From: Filimonas lacunae
Lineage (GTDB): Bacteria; Bacteroidota; Bacteroidia; Chitinophagales; Chitinophagaceae
NCBI RefSeq assembly: GCF_002355595.1
Contig: NZ_AP017422.1
Span: forward strand, 7,692,823 to 7,756,822
Direction: 5' to 3'
Length of the DNA stretch: 64,000 nt
Below, in pieces: positions 27,201 through 35,703 of the stretch. Position 1 is the stretch's first letter. Each line of letters begins with the position of its first letter. A program made the position numbers and the translations under genes. The notes under the pieces are model-generated. The model saw only the letters and a program-made list of their open reading frames with translations. It was not told the DNA's origin and did not search any database.

Positions 27201-27287
27201 GGAAACGTGTCCGAGTGGTTGAAGGAGCACGCCTGGAAAGTGTGTATACGGGAAACTGTATCGCGAGTTCGAATCTCGCCGTTTCCG
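27201..27287 (+). tRNA. tRNA-Ser (anticodon GGA)
   Basis: A class II tRNA of 87 bases: acceptor GGAAACG pairs with CGTTTCC, D stem TCC/GGA, anticodon stem CACGC/GTGTG with loop CTGGAAA (anticodon GGA), a long variable arm ATAC..GTAT typical of tRNA-Ser, and T arm GCGAG-TTCGAAT-CTCGC. It reads UCC and UCU codons. The 3' CCA is not encoded. A terminator follows. Confidence 0.95.
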
Positions 27288-27296
27288 CAGAAAAGA

Positions 27297-27330
27297 AAGC
27301 CTGTAAATCAAATATTTGCAGGCTTTTTTC
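27297..27330 (+). terminator. Terminator after tRNA-Ser
   Basis: Stem AAAGCCTGTAAAT with ATTTGCAGGCTTT (one wobble pair), followed by TTTT. It ends the single-tRNA transcript. Confidence 0.8.
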
Positions 27331-27399
27331 ATTTTGATTACTTTCTGAAATAAAAATAATTCACAGGTAGTGCCGGTGAAACTGGTATTTATAAAGGGA

Positions 27400-27431
27400 A
27401 AAGCCTCTTGATCAATAAAGATCAGAGGCTT
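27400..27431 (-). terminator. Terminator after the YiaA-like gene
   Basis: A stem AAGCCTCTGATC with GATCAAGAGGCTT (one unpaired base) lies about 28 bases after the stop on the minus strand, followed by TTTCCC; on the plus strand it is followed by TTTTTT, so it may work both ways. Confidence 0.6.
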
Positions 27432-27458
27432 TTTTAAATCCCCAGCTTAACAACTAGT

Positions 27459-27935
27459 TTAAAAATTTTTGAAACGTTCTGTTGGTTCTGTACGCTGGCT
27501 GTTATCAGTAGTGTTTGTTGATTGTTGCTGTTGTGCGCTTTTCATATCGCGGGTGTTTTTTTGAACCGCAATGGCTGCAAACAAACTTAAGGTGTACGAC
27601 ATGGCGTAAAAGCCTTTTTCGCTTTTAGACATAGCAGCGTTCCATAGGCCAATGGTAAGCAACAGAACAGACAGTAGGGTGGTAAACCAGGCCAAACCAT
27701 AATAAAGGTTAGTTACCGGAATACCTTCCAGCTGGTCACGAACTGATTTTTGTACCGAAATAGCGGAAAAAAGGCCGAATAGTAATACTGTAAAATAATA
27801 CCCCTTTTCGTTTAGCTGCATTTCTGCATTCCATAATCCAATATTGTAAGCGACCATACCTGCTATTAAGCAAATCCAGGAAGCAGCGATAAAAGCATTA
27901 GAAGGTTGTTGTTGTTGGCTGAGTTTCTGTTCCAT
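27459..27935 (-). CDS. yiaA: YiaA/YiaB family inner-membrane protein
   Basis: The 158-residue product holds two copies of the YiaAB two-helix unit: GLWNAEMQLNEKGYYFTV..VQKSVRD (about 33-67) and GLWNAAMSKSEKGFYAMS..VQKNTRD (about 96-130), giving four membrane segments. The biochemical role of the family is unknown. It lies 82 bases after a Crp/Fnr-type regulator gene, with a TTTTGAC-AATA-GTCAAAA palindrome and a TAGTTTTG box between, so that regulator may control it. Gln-rich ends are unusual but not informative. Confidence 0.82.
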   Translation of the reverse strand: MEQKLSQQQQPSNAFIAASWICLIAGMVAYNIGLWNAEMQLNEKGYYFTVLLFGLFSAISVQKSVRDQLEGIPVTNLYYGLAWFTTLLSVLLLTIGLWNAAMSKSEKGFYAMSYTLSLFAAIAVQKNTRDMKSAQQQQSTNTTDNSQRTEPTERFKNF

Positions 27936-27955
27936 AAATCATTCATTTATAACAT

Positions 27956-27963
27956 CAAAACTA
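27956..27963 (-). promoter_or_regulatory. Putative -7 element of the YiaA-like gene
   Basis: TAGTTTTG (27963-27956) fits TAnnTTTG; transcription would start near 27952, 17 bases before the ATG. No TTTG lies at the -33 spacing, consistent with a promoter that needs an activator. Confidence 0.5.
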
Positions 27964-27983
27964 GCGGCCAGCTTCCAGCTTTC

Positions 27984-28001
27984 TTTTGACAATAGTCAAA
28001 A
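27984..28001. promoter_or_regulatory. Crp/Fnr-type palindrome (candidate operator)
   Basis: TTTTGAC-AATA-GTCAAAA is a perfect inverted repeat of seven bases with a four-base spacer, close to the TTGAN6TCAA layout of Fnr/Dnr family sites. Its centre is about 40 bases upstream of the predicted start site of the YiaA-like gene, the class II activator position. The neighbouring upstream gene encodes a Crp/Fnr-family regulator. Confidence 0.5.
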
Positions 28002-28017
28002 ACGAAAATGGTATTTG

Positions 28018-28581
28018 TTAAAGGCGGTTACGTACCCGGCTTAAGGTTTCCTGCGACATGCCCAGGAACGAAGCAATATAGCCCAGCGGAACTCTTTCTA
28101 AAATATGTGGGTTTTGGGTAAGCAGGTTCTCATACAGCTCCTGTGCTGTTTTAAACTGTGCGTTTACATAGCGTTCTTCCAGTCGTATATAGTACTGTTC
28201 ATATACAATACGTACCAGTCGTTCTATTTCGTGATGTTGGTTAAACAGTGCTGTTAGTTTGTCCTTGGAAATAGCCCATAGCACGCTGCCTTCCATCACC
28301 TGAAGACTTTCAATAGCAGGTTTTTGGGTAATAAAGCTGTGAAAAGAGGTTACAAAGTCATCTTCAAAACCAAACCAATGGGTAATTTCTTTACCGTTGA
28401 GGTTGTAAAAACTGCGAAGACACCCTTGCTGCACAAAATACATGTGTCTGCACACTTTACCTTCCTGAAGCAACAACTCGTTTTTAGGTAACACAATTTC
28501 TTCAAAGTTGTCGCGCAGGGCATGCTGTGCTTCCTGGCTAATGGGATAATATTTGTTTACATGATTCAGTAATAGGTCCAT
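28018..28581 (-). CDS. Crp/Fnr family transcriptional regulator
   Basis: The 187-residue product has a cyclic-nucleotide-binding beta-roll (about 20-110: VLPKNELLLQEGKVCRHMYF, QQGCLRSFYNLNGKEITHWF) and a short C-terminal helix-turn-helix (VPLGYIASFLGMSQETLSRV), the form common in Bacteroidota. The phosphate-binding RS pair of cAMP receptors is not evident and no FeS cysteine cluster is seen, so the effector is unknown. The gene ends 17 bases before a Crp-type palindrome that fronts the YiaA-like gene. Confidence 0.88.
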   Translation of the reverse strand: MDLLLNHVNKYYPISQEAQHALRDNFEEIVLPKNELLLQEGKVCRHMYFVQQGCLRSFYNLNGKEITHWFGFEDDFVTSFHSFITQKPAIESLQVMEGSVLWAISKDKLTALFNQHHEIERLVRIVYEQYYIRLEERYVNAQFKTAQELYENLLTQNPHILERVPLGYIASFLGMSQETLSRVRNRL

Positions 28582-28611
28582 GTGTTAATCGTGGTTTAGG
28601 GTATTGGGGGG

Positions 28612-30282
28612 TTAAAAGTCGAAGGTACGCTTTGCCATATTTATTCGTAACCCTGCCATATAAAAGAATACGGCACTTCGGGGCATAGCCTGTACATTAT
28701 AATTGCGGTGGGTAACTGAAAAGTCGAAGAACATATTTTCAAACAACTCCCATGAAGCACTGGCATTAGCGGTAAGGCTGGTAACGGGAATGCCGGAGCC
28801 AATAAAATACCCATTGGAGCGGGTGCGCGACAGATAGCTTCTGAATATATCTCCGCCCATATTTACACCTGCAGAATCAAGGCCCTGTTTAAACCAGGCG
28901 AGCTTGGCCGACAGGTATAATCTTTTTAGTGGCTGATAGTGTAATAAGGCAATGTATTCACGCACACTGGCACCCAGTGGGTGGGCCAGTGGCTGATGGT
29001 AATGGGTAAGATTAGTAACGCTGTCGAAGTTGGTGTAAGTAAAAGGGCGAATCAGGTTAGCTTCTACCTGTATGTCCAGGTTGCGAATGCCCAGTGCATT
29101 GATATACTTGCCACCTAGTTGAAACGCATGCTTGTTGGCGTAAGCTCCACTACTATAATGCATTACATCTTTAATCTGAAATTCGTTAATCAGCAACTGC
29201 CCATATAACTGCACTTTGCGCCCGATATTCGATTTTAAATCTATGCCTATATTGCATTTACCGGCTGCGCCCAGGTTACTTTCGGCAGCACGGTAAAAAA
29301 TAACGGGGTTCAAATAACTTAACTGCAGGCCATATTTCCCATCTTCCATAATGTTCTCATAAATACCCAGGTTTAACCATTTGGCCAGCTGTATACTTAA
29401 ATGGTGTATGGCCATGTAATTCACTGGTTTCATTTCACGGCCTTTTTGTGGTACAGATTGTATGGTTTGTGCAATAATCATTTCATAGTCAAGTTTCCAT
29501 ATCCGTGTGCGCAGGCGCATGAATAAATAGTTGTTGCTGAAATCGCTTATATAAAGGCTTCTGTAACCGTTGCCGATGAAAAGCTTGTCGTAGGCAAACT
29601 GTATGTCAAAGTAGCGTGCAGCTTTAAAAGAAAAGCCGCCTTTCATATCAAAATAATCGTAACCGCCATTTTTATAAGGTTTGTAAAAGCCCGCACCTGG
29701 TACTGCATCGTGTTTAGTAATCCAGTCTTGCACAAATTGCGGGTCGCGCTCCTGGGTGTCAGTAACATACTGGTAAAATGAAATTCTTTTTCCAATATTA
29801 CCCCTCAAAAGCAATCCACGTGAGTTTTGGTATAAGTTGGGAGTACCATCATTGGCTTTGCCATATTGCAGATATAACAAAGGTTCTACCCGTAAAGTGA
29901 ATACAGGAGTGTTTACCATATACATATGTGCGGGCGATTGGTAAAAATGTTTCAGTAAAGGCTTGCGTAAAAACGAATCTGTATAATGCCTGGTCCATTC
30001 CGAATTGTCCAGTAACATACGCTTCATATTATACCTGTCAATAGCCGAAAGAGATAATGCGTGTGGGTTGGCTTGTTGCAGGCTGTCCAGGTATTCAATG
30101 CGTTCAGTAATATCTTTTCTGTTATAAGGTTTTACAGTAGTAAAGCCCAGTATGGTGTCGTTGGTAAGCATAATGTCCAGCCTGTCCAGAAGCTGATAGC
30201 CTTTGGCGTGCAGGTATAGGTTGTCCGACTGGGCATAGCATATGTTTGCCAGTAGCAAACAGGCACATAAAATTCTTGTCAT
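28612..30282 (-). CDS. Outer-membrane beta-barrel protein, capsule assembly Wzi-like
   Basis: The 556-residue product has a signal peptide (ending NICYAQ) and, after an alpha-helical N-terminal part (about 25-115), a long barrel of alternating strands. Features such as FIGNGYRSLYISDFSNNYLF near residue 235, RTRIWKLDYEMIIAQ and GKYGLQLSYLNPVIFYRA recall the Wzi/CapsAssemb family seen in Bacteroidota, where it may act in surface polysaccharide attachment. No capsule genes are nearby, so the role is a guess. It lies 30 bases upstream of the regulator gene and may be cotranscribed with it. Confidence 0.6.
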   Translation of the reverse strand: MTRILCACLLLANICYAQSDNLYLHAKGYQLLDRLDIMLTNDTILGFTTVKPYNRKDITERIEYLDSLQQANPHALSLSAIDRYNMKRMLLDNSEWTRHYTDSFLRKPLLKHFYQSPAHMYMVNTPVFTLRVEPLLYLQYGKANDGTPNLYQNSRGLLLRGNIGKRISFYQYVTDTQERDPQFVQDWITKHDAVPGAGFYKPYKNGGYDYFDMKGGFSFKAARYFDIQFAYDKLFIGNGYRSLYISDFSNNYLFMRLRTRIWKLDYEMIIAQTIQSVPQKGREMKPVNYMAIHHLSIQLAKWLNLGIYENIMEDGKYGLQLSYLNPVIFYRAAESNLGAAGKCNIGIDLKSNIGRKVQLYGQLLINEFQIKDVMHYSSGAYANKHAFQLGGKYINALGIRNLDIQVEANLIRPFTYTNFDSVTNLTHYHQPLAHPLGASVREYIALLHYQPLKRLYLSAKLAWFKQGLDSAGVNMGGDIFRSYLSRTRSNGYFIGSGIPVTSLTANASASWELFENMFFDFSVTHRNYNVQAMPRSAVFFYMAGLRINMAKRTFDF

Positions 30283-30603
30283 TGTAGCAGCTTATGGGTG
30301 TTGACGAAATAGTGTTGGTAAGAGGATGTCTGTAGAAGTTGTGTTTAGTGGTTAAGGTTGATTGTTCTAATCATCAACACTTGTTGTCTTCAATTGTTGG
30401 GGTGGGGCAGGAGGCTTGTGATGCAAACGCACCGGGCATTACAGACGCATGTAGTAGGGGTTGGGGACACAGCAAGTGTCGCTGTTGTATAGCTGTCTTA
30501 GTATTATATATAATATAAAATTATAGTTAATAAAGTAACGGTATCAGCACATGAGACAGGTGCAGATGCGATGTTTGGTCTGATAGGGCTATAGATGTAT
30601 ACT
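30283..30603. other. 321-base intergenic region upstream of the Wzi-like gene
   Basis: No credible gene. It contains a strongly AT-rich block (about 30503-30533) and a small hairpin from GACACAGCAAGTGTCGCTGT near 30469-30488, where either GACAC/GTGTC or ACAGC/GCTGT can pair. The Wzi-like gene promoter should lie here, on the minus strand, but I cannot pick a convincing TAnnTTTG box. Confidence 0.3.
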
Positions 30604-30918
30604 TTAGCAAAGATGATCCAGCCGGAAAGGATTCAGCAGATCTTCCAGTTTGCCTATGCTTAGTAAATCGCGTATAGCATCTTCTATACACTGCCGGGTG
30701 AGTTCTTTTACAAACAGATCGGGAATGCGGGAGGTGCGTGCCTGTGCGGGTGTTTCGTGCTGGTGCATGGCATTGTCCAGGTATTGGTAAGTGCCTACCT
30801 GTAAGCCATAATATTTTCCATCCGGAAGGTCTACATGAATATTACAAAACCCGTTTTCTATATGCCAGTTGCAGGGATTAAACACCTGAAATTCTAACCA
30901 CAGTGAAAAGTTTTTCAT
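30604..30918 (-). CDS. Hypothetical protein
   Basis: I do not recognise this 104-residue product. It is cytoplasmic by appearance, with an N-terminal beta-rich half (SLWLEFQVFNPCNWHIENGF, NIHVDLPDGKYYGLQVGTYQ) and an alpha-helical second half (IPDLFVKELTRQCIEDAIRD). The ordinary composition and an ATG placed 29 bases after the DUF2459 gene support a real gene in an operon with it. Confidence 0.6.
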   Translation of the reverse strand: MKNFSLWLEFQVFNPCNWHIENGFCNIHVDLPDGKYYGLQVGTYQYLDNAMHQHETPAQARTSRIPDLFVKELTRQCIEDAIRDLLSIGKLEDLLNPFRLDHLC

Positions 30919-30947
30919 GAGAACAGGGGATGAGGGGTGAAGTATTT

Positions 30948-31637
30948 TTATTTGTTTGGATACTGATAAAAGATCCCTGTATCAAAGATGGTCCATTTAC
31001 AGGCTTTTTGCCCACAGCTTTTTAAACCGTTATTGGCCCAGGTGTTACAGGTATGAAATAAATGATAACTGCCTTTTGCTTCATAAAAAGCATCGTGCTT
31101 GCCATAGTTGGCGCTGGTTTTAATCACTACCGGTTGTCCTTCTTTCATAACAAGTGTGTTGTTAATATAGTCTACCAGTCGTTTGTATTGTGCTTTGCTT
31201 ATTTCCAGCTTACGGCATTGCGCCCCTTCGTGCATGGCAGTGTAGTAGGTGGCGTGTATAGCCGATGTGCTCAGGCTAAAAGCTGCTTTAAACGCAGTGC
31301 TGAATTTTAAATCGCCCCAGGTGGGGGTTTCCAGGTAAAAACCACGATCGCCCCAGCCAAAGGCCAACCATTGGGCAGTGGTATCGGTGTGTGGCGTGTT
31401 GCCAAATGGAATTGCCCGGCTCCAGTCGGCTATTTCTGTTTTTACAGGCACTACCAGGTCGGTATGCACTCCATTGGTAAGAATGTATACGGGCACTTCG
31501 GCCACGGTGTCTTTTTCTTTTTCCGTACTCATCCGCGAAAGGGTATAGGCGGCAAGCAGGTAAATCAAAATCAGTACTACCAGCGTTATTACAGTATATC
31601 CTATTATGCTCAATATCTTCTTTACAATGATTATCAT
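30948..31637 (-). CDS. DUF2459 / TIGR02117 family membrane-anchored protein
   Basis: The 229-residue product has one N-terminal membrane segment (about 7-30) and then the TIGR02117 signature: VYILTNGVHTDLVVPV near 50, FGWGDRGFYLETPTWGDL near 92 and SYHLFHTCNTWANNGLK near 195. The conserved His, Asp, Cys and His look like a papain-like (Cys-His) active site, but activity is unproven. The start MIIIVKKILSI at 31637 is chosen over an in-frame ATG 18 bases upstream. Confidence 0.8.
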   Translation of the reverse strand: MIIIVKKILSIIGYTVITLVVLILIYLLAAYTLSRMSTEKEKDTVAEVPVYILTNGVHTDLVVPVKTEIADWSRAIPFGNTPHTDTTAQWLAFGWGDRGFYLETPTWGDLKFSTAFKAAFSLSTSAIHATYYTAMHEGAQCRKLEISKAQYKRLVDYINNTLVMKEGQPVVIKTSANYGKHDAFYEAKGSYHLFHTCNTWANNGLKSCGQKACKWTIFDTGIFYQYPNK

Positions 31638-31876
31638 ACAGTGGATGGTCAACAAAGTTGTGTTACCGGATTAAAATGCTTCAAATATGATGAATTTTAA
31701 GCAGCAAACCGCCCCCTTGTTTATACGAATAAAAGCTAATAAGTTTCCTGATACCGTAACCGTTTTTCCCGAATAGGTAATCAATTGCCGTTGCCGGGGT
31801 GCATTTTTGCAGCCAGGAACGTTGCACAATCTTTGAATACACTGCATTTTTCACATATTCTGATGGTTTTACGGTG

Positions 31877-33130
31877 ATGGGTATAGATAAAAAACAAAAA
31901 ACGCACAAACCCAAAGGGAAATCTTTGTTCAGGCGCATCAATGACTGGCTGCACTTGTGGCTGGGGCTGGCGAGTGGTATTGTGGTGGTAATAGTAAGTA
32001 TTACTGGTTGTATTTATGTGTTTGAGCGTGAAATACGCACAGTTACCGAGCCTTTTCAATATGTAAAAGCCGAAAACAAGCCTTTACTGCCGCCTTCTGT
32101 TTTAAAGCAGAAAGCGGAGCTGTTTGCCTTTGGTGGTAAAACCGATACGCTGGAAAGAAAAATTAACGGCGTTACCTATAACGCGCCTGGTTATGCTGTC
32201 ATGAGCAACTACTCTACCAAGGCCAAAGGATACTGCATCATTTATCAAAACCCCTACACGGGCGAGGTATTAAAAGAAAAACGCCTGGAAACGGACTTTT
32301 TCAGAACGGTGCTGATGGGGCATTACTACCTGTGGTTGCCACACGAAGTGGGTCATGTGGTGGTAGGCTGGGCTATTTTCATTTTTCTGTTGCTGCTGAT
32401 TACCGGTTTAATTATGTGGTGGCCTAAAAACCTGAAAAAGGCGAATGTTGATAAGAGTTTTAAAATAAAATGGGGTGCCAGTTTTAAACGGGTAAACTAC
32501 GATTTGCATAATGTGATGGGCTTTTATGTGTTGCTGGTGGCTTTTGCCATTGCCGTTACGGGCCTGGTGTGGAGCTTTGAGTGGTTCAGTAAATCGTATT
32601 ACTGGACTCTTTCGGGAGGTAAAACCCTGAATGTAGGCCGTAACAATAAGCCTAAACTGGACAGCGCTTCGCTCACAAAAGTGCTGTTTACACATCCGGA
32701 AGATGTGTTGTGGCAGCGCATGATGGCACAATATCCTAACAACCAGGGTTCGTTGCAGGTGCAGTTTGCTGCTAAAAAGGGCAGCACCCTCAATATTGGC
32801 TATAACCCTCAGGCTAAAACCTATTATAAAAGAGAATTCCGGTCTTTTCATCCTGCCACCCTGGAAGAGATCAAAGGCAAAGGCATTTATGCCATGCCTT
32901 ATGCAAAAGCCACTGTAGCGGATAAGATATACCGTATGAACTACGATATTCACGTGGGAGCCATTGCGGGCCTTACGGGAAAAATCATTGCTTTTTTTGC
33001 CAGCCTTACCTGTGCCACTTTACCTGTTACCGGTTTTATTATCTGGTGGGGTAAAAAGAAAAAGAAGAAAAAGCCGGCTGGTCGAAAAAAAGAAGCTGTT
33101 CATCAGGAAAAAGCTTTAGAAATGGTGTAA
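31877..33130 (+). CDS. PepSY-associated TM helix domain protein
   Basis: The 417-residue inner-membrane protein has four membrane segments: HLWLGLASGIVVVIVSITGC near residue 25, VVGWAIFIFLLLLITGLIMWWP near 160, MGFYVLLVAFAIAVTGLVWS near 212 and a last one near 370 ending GFIIWWGKKKKKKK, with periplasmic PepSY-like regions between. Family members (PiuB/FhuF-associated types) are linked to iron-siderophore reduction or uptake. No siderophore genes are adjacent, so the substrate is unknown. The start is ATG 31877 (MGIDKKQK); a longer frame from 31799 lacks support. Confidence 0.82.
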   Translation: MGIDKKQKTHKPKGKSLFRRINDWLHLWLGLASGIVVVIVSITGCIYVFEREIRTVTEPFQYVKAENKPLLPPSVLKQKAELFAFGGKTDTLERKINGVTYNAPGYAVMSNYSTKAKGYCIIYQNPYTGEVLKEKRLETDFFRTVLMGHYYLWLPHEVGHVVVGWAIFIFLLLLITGLIMWWPKNLKKANVDKSFKIKWGASFKRVNYDLHNVMGFYVLLVAFAIAVTGLVWSFEWFSKSYYWTLSGGKTLNVGRNNKPKLDSASLTKVLFTHPEDVLWQRMMAQYPNNQGSLQVQFAAKKGSTLNIGYNPQAKTYYKREFRSFHPATLEEIKGKGIYAMPYAKATVADKIYRMNYDIHVGAIAGLTGKIIAFFASLTCATLPVTGFIIWWGKKKKKKKPAGRKKEAVHQEKALEMV

Positions 33131-33277
33131 TATTTAGTGAGCTGCAATAAGTTTACCGGCTGTATGGCCGGTGCTTACTGTGGTTGAATTATCGTAACGC
33201 GATAATATTAAAACGGGCCGGCCGTCTATTTCACGGATAGTGTAAATATATTCGCTGAAACATATTATAGACATTCT

Positions 33278-35647
33278 ATGACATCCCCCATTCCCCGTTT
33301 TCTCCTGCTATTAGTATGTGTATTGCTGACTGGCGCTTCTGTATGGGCGCAACAGGACACCTCTCATTTCAGAAGGCCTGGATTTTCAGCAGAGTCGTTA
33401 TTTGCCGATTCCGGAAAATTAACGGCATCTGATTACACAGAACGTATACAGGAAGTATACCAGATACTGAGCCATATTAACAGCAGTGCTCATTTACGCA
33501 GAGAAGTGAAAGACCTGGCAGGTAAACTGGCAGAATGCGACAGTGCATTACAGGTAGTGAACCGCGTAGTATCGGTAGAAGGCAACGCCACCAATGTACG
33601 CAACCTGCAAATGTTTAACGTGCTGCTGCAAAATGTGCAGAGCGATGTGGCATCGTATGAGAGTGAAATAGACACTGCTGATAATTTACTGCAGAGTTTA
33701 AAAGAAGAAATGCGCTTAATGGTGCGGGATACCACCTTACGCCAGCTGGTAAGGGATTCTATGGCCAGAAGGCCTTTTATGGATCAGCTGAAAAGCATCC
33801 GCGCTAAAAGAAGAATGGCCGACAGTTTATTAAGAAACGGCATTGCCATGGTAAGCCAGCTGAAAATACGTGCTTCTTCTATCTCCATTTTATCCTCAGA
33901 ATTAACCAGCAAGGTCAATGAAAAATTAAGGATATCCGGCTTTAAGGCTTTTGGTAAGGAAATGCCTTACCTGTGGGAGTCCGGTAAGGCCAAAAAAGCA
34001 GCGGCTGCTATAGCGAAAGAAAATGCCGGTGCTTTGAATGACGAAAAAAAGGCATTGAACTATTACCTGAAAGATGCAGGACCTAAGCGTTTGCTGCTGT
34101 TGTTGTTTGGTGCTGTGTTTTTATGGTGGATTATCGTAAATATCAAAGTCATCCGCAAGGCAGGTATGGCGCATACGTTTAAGCACTACCATATTCAATT
34201 ACTGGCTATGCAGCCCTGGGCAAGTGCTTTTGCACTGATGTTTAGTATTGCGCCTTTATTTGACATGAATGCGCCTGCGGTGTATGTAGAAAGCATGCAG
34301 TTTTTCCTGTTAATAGCGCTCACCTTTTTATTTTACAAGCAATGGCCCCGTCAGCTGTTTTATAACTGGTTGAGTGTAATTGCTTTGTTTTTACTGTTTA
34401 CCTGGGTAGAACATACTACTACACCCACTTTACTGCGCCGTTATACTTTTATTATCTTAAACATAGCTTCTATTGTTGCCTGGGTTACTTTCCTGCGCAG
34501 GCTGCCGGAAGAGATTGCTTTAAAGCGTTTTATCAAGGTGGTGATCTACTTTAACTTCGTGTTGAACGTAGCAGCTATTTTGCACAACGCTTTTGGTCGT
34601 ATCTCTTTATCACATCAGTTTGCTACCACGGCCATTTTCTCGTTCACCAGTGTAATGGGCTTATCGGTTTGTTACAAAATATTTACCGAGGCTATTCTGT
34701 TGCAGGTGCATGCCAGCCGCGTGCGTCAGGGCATACAAAAAAGCTTTGAAGTAAAAGTGGTAACAGAAGGTTTCCGCAAACCACTTTTTGCCGTGTTGTT
34801 GTTTATCTGGCTGGTAGAGCTTACCACCAATTTAAACATGTATGGTCCCCTGGCCAAAGGCATATCCGGTTTCCTGAGCATTCCACGCAGCATAGGCAGT
34901 ATCTCTTTCACTTTTGGTAGTGTAGCCTTGTTTTTCCTGATTATTATGCTGGCGCACATGTTACAGCGTTATATAGGGTATTTTATGGGCGCTGTGGATG
35001 ATGAAGAGGAAGAAGGTGCTAAGGGGCAACGTTCACGTCTGTTAATGACCAAGCTGATATTGATTACAGCAGGTTACCTGCTGGCGGTGGCAGCATCTGG
35101 TTTACCGGTAGATAAAATTACTATTGTGCTGGGTGCGTTAGGTGTAGGTATTGGTATGGGTTTACAAAACATTGTAAACAACTTTGTATCGGGTATTATT
35201 CTCATTTTCGACAGGCCACTGCAAATTGGCGACTCTGTGGATGTGGGTAGTAAATCGGGTAAAGTAAAAGAAATAGGATTGCGTTCCAGCACTTTATTTA
35301 CACCGGATGGCGCTGAGGTAATTATTCCTAACGGGGATATTTTATCGCAGCAGATTACTAACTGGACGTTTAGCAACAGCTATAAGCGGTTAGATATTTC
35401 GGTAACTATTGCTGGTGCAGCTGATAAAGAAACATTGGAGAAGCTGATTACCGATGCTTTAAGCGCTTCGCCTTTTGTACTGGATCAAAAGCAACCTGTT
35501 ATCCTGTTTGAAAAGCAAAAAGGCACAGAAATAAGCATGAAAGTGTATTTCTGGTGTACCGATGTGCAGAAGGCCGAGTTGGCTAAAAGCTCTGCCCTGT
35601 TTTTGCTGTACAAAGCGGTTACAGAAAAGGGACTGGAGCTGAAATAA
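33278..35647 (+). CDS. Mechanosensitive ion channel, MscS family (large)
   Basis: MscS-type channels open under membrane tension on osmotic downshift. The 789-residue product has a signal peptide (cleaved near VWAQ), a helical periplasmic region (about 30-265), several membrane helices (about 270-560) and the MscS core near residues 590-780, with the pore helix GALGVGIGMGLQNIVNNFVS and the beta domain FDRPLQIGDSVDVG and ADGAEVIIPNGD-like loop. The layout resembles MscK/MscM. A TATATTCG box at 33247-33254 may be its -7 element. It stands apart from the neighbouring genes. Confidence 0.9.
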   Translation: MTSPIPRFLLLLVCVLLTGASVWAQQDTSHFRRPGFSAESLFADSGKLTASDYTERIQEVYQILSHINSSAHLRREVKDLAGKLAECDSALQVVNRVVSVEGNATNVRNLQMFNVLLQNVQSDVASYESEIDTADNLLQSLKEEMRLMVRDTTLRQLVRDSMARRPFMDQLKSIRAKRRMADSLLRNGIAMVSQLKIRASSISILSSELTSKVNEKLRISGFKAFGKEMPYLWESGKAKKAAAAIAKENAGALNDEKKALNYYLKDAGPKRLLLLLFGAVFLWWIIVNIKVIRKAGMAHTFKHYHIQLLAMQPWASAFALMFSIAPLFDMNAPAVYVESMQFFLLIALTFLFYKQWPRQLFYNWLSVIALFLLFTWVEHTTTPTLLRRYTFIILNIASIVAWVTFLRRLPEEIALKRFIKVVIYFNFVLNVAAILHNAFGRISLSHQFATTAIFSFTSVMGLSVCYKIFTEAILLQVHASRVRQGIQKSFEVKVVTEGFRKPLFAVLLFIWLVELTTNLNMYGPLAKGISGFLSIPRSIGSISFTFGSVALFFLIIMLAHMLQRYIGYFMGAVDDEEEEGAKGQRSRLLMTKLILITAGYLLAVAASGLPVDKITIVLGALGVGIGMGLQNIVNNFVSGIILIFDRPLQIGDSVDVGSKSGKVKEIGLRSSTLFTPDGAEVIIPNGDILSQQITNWTFSNSYKRLDISVTIAGAADKETLEKLITDALSASPFVLDQKQPVILFEKQKGTEISMKVYFWCTDVQKAELAKSSALFLLYKAVTEKGLELK

Positions 35648-35651
35648 AATA

Positions 35652-35681
35652 TTGTACGATTGACATTTATTGATAAATTCG
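35652..35681 (+). promoter_or_regulatory. Promoter of the alpha-galactosidase gene
   Basis: TTG (35652-35654), 19 bases, then TAAATTCG (35674-35681), one mismatch to TAnnTTTG. Its start site near 35685 lies beyond the ATG at 35683, favouring the start at 35704. Confidence 0.45.
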
Positions 35682-35703
35682 AATGGTAAACTCCAATGCC
35701 ATT

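Noticed and set aside
27162-27353. 63-residue open frame covering the tRNA-Ser gene
   Set aside because: It runs over a complete class II tRNA with its promoter box and terminator, and the protein has no recognisable pattern.
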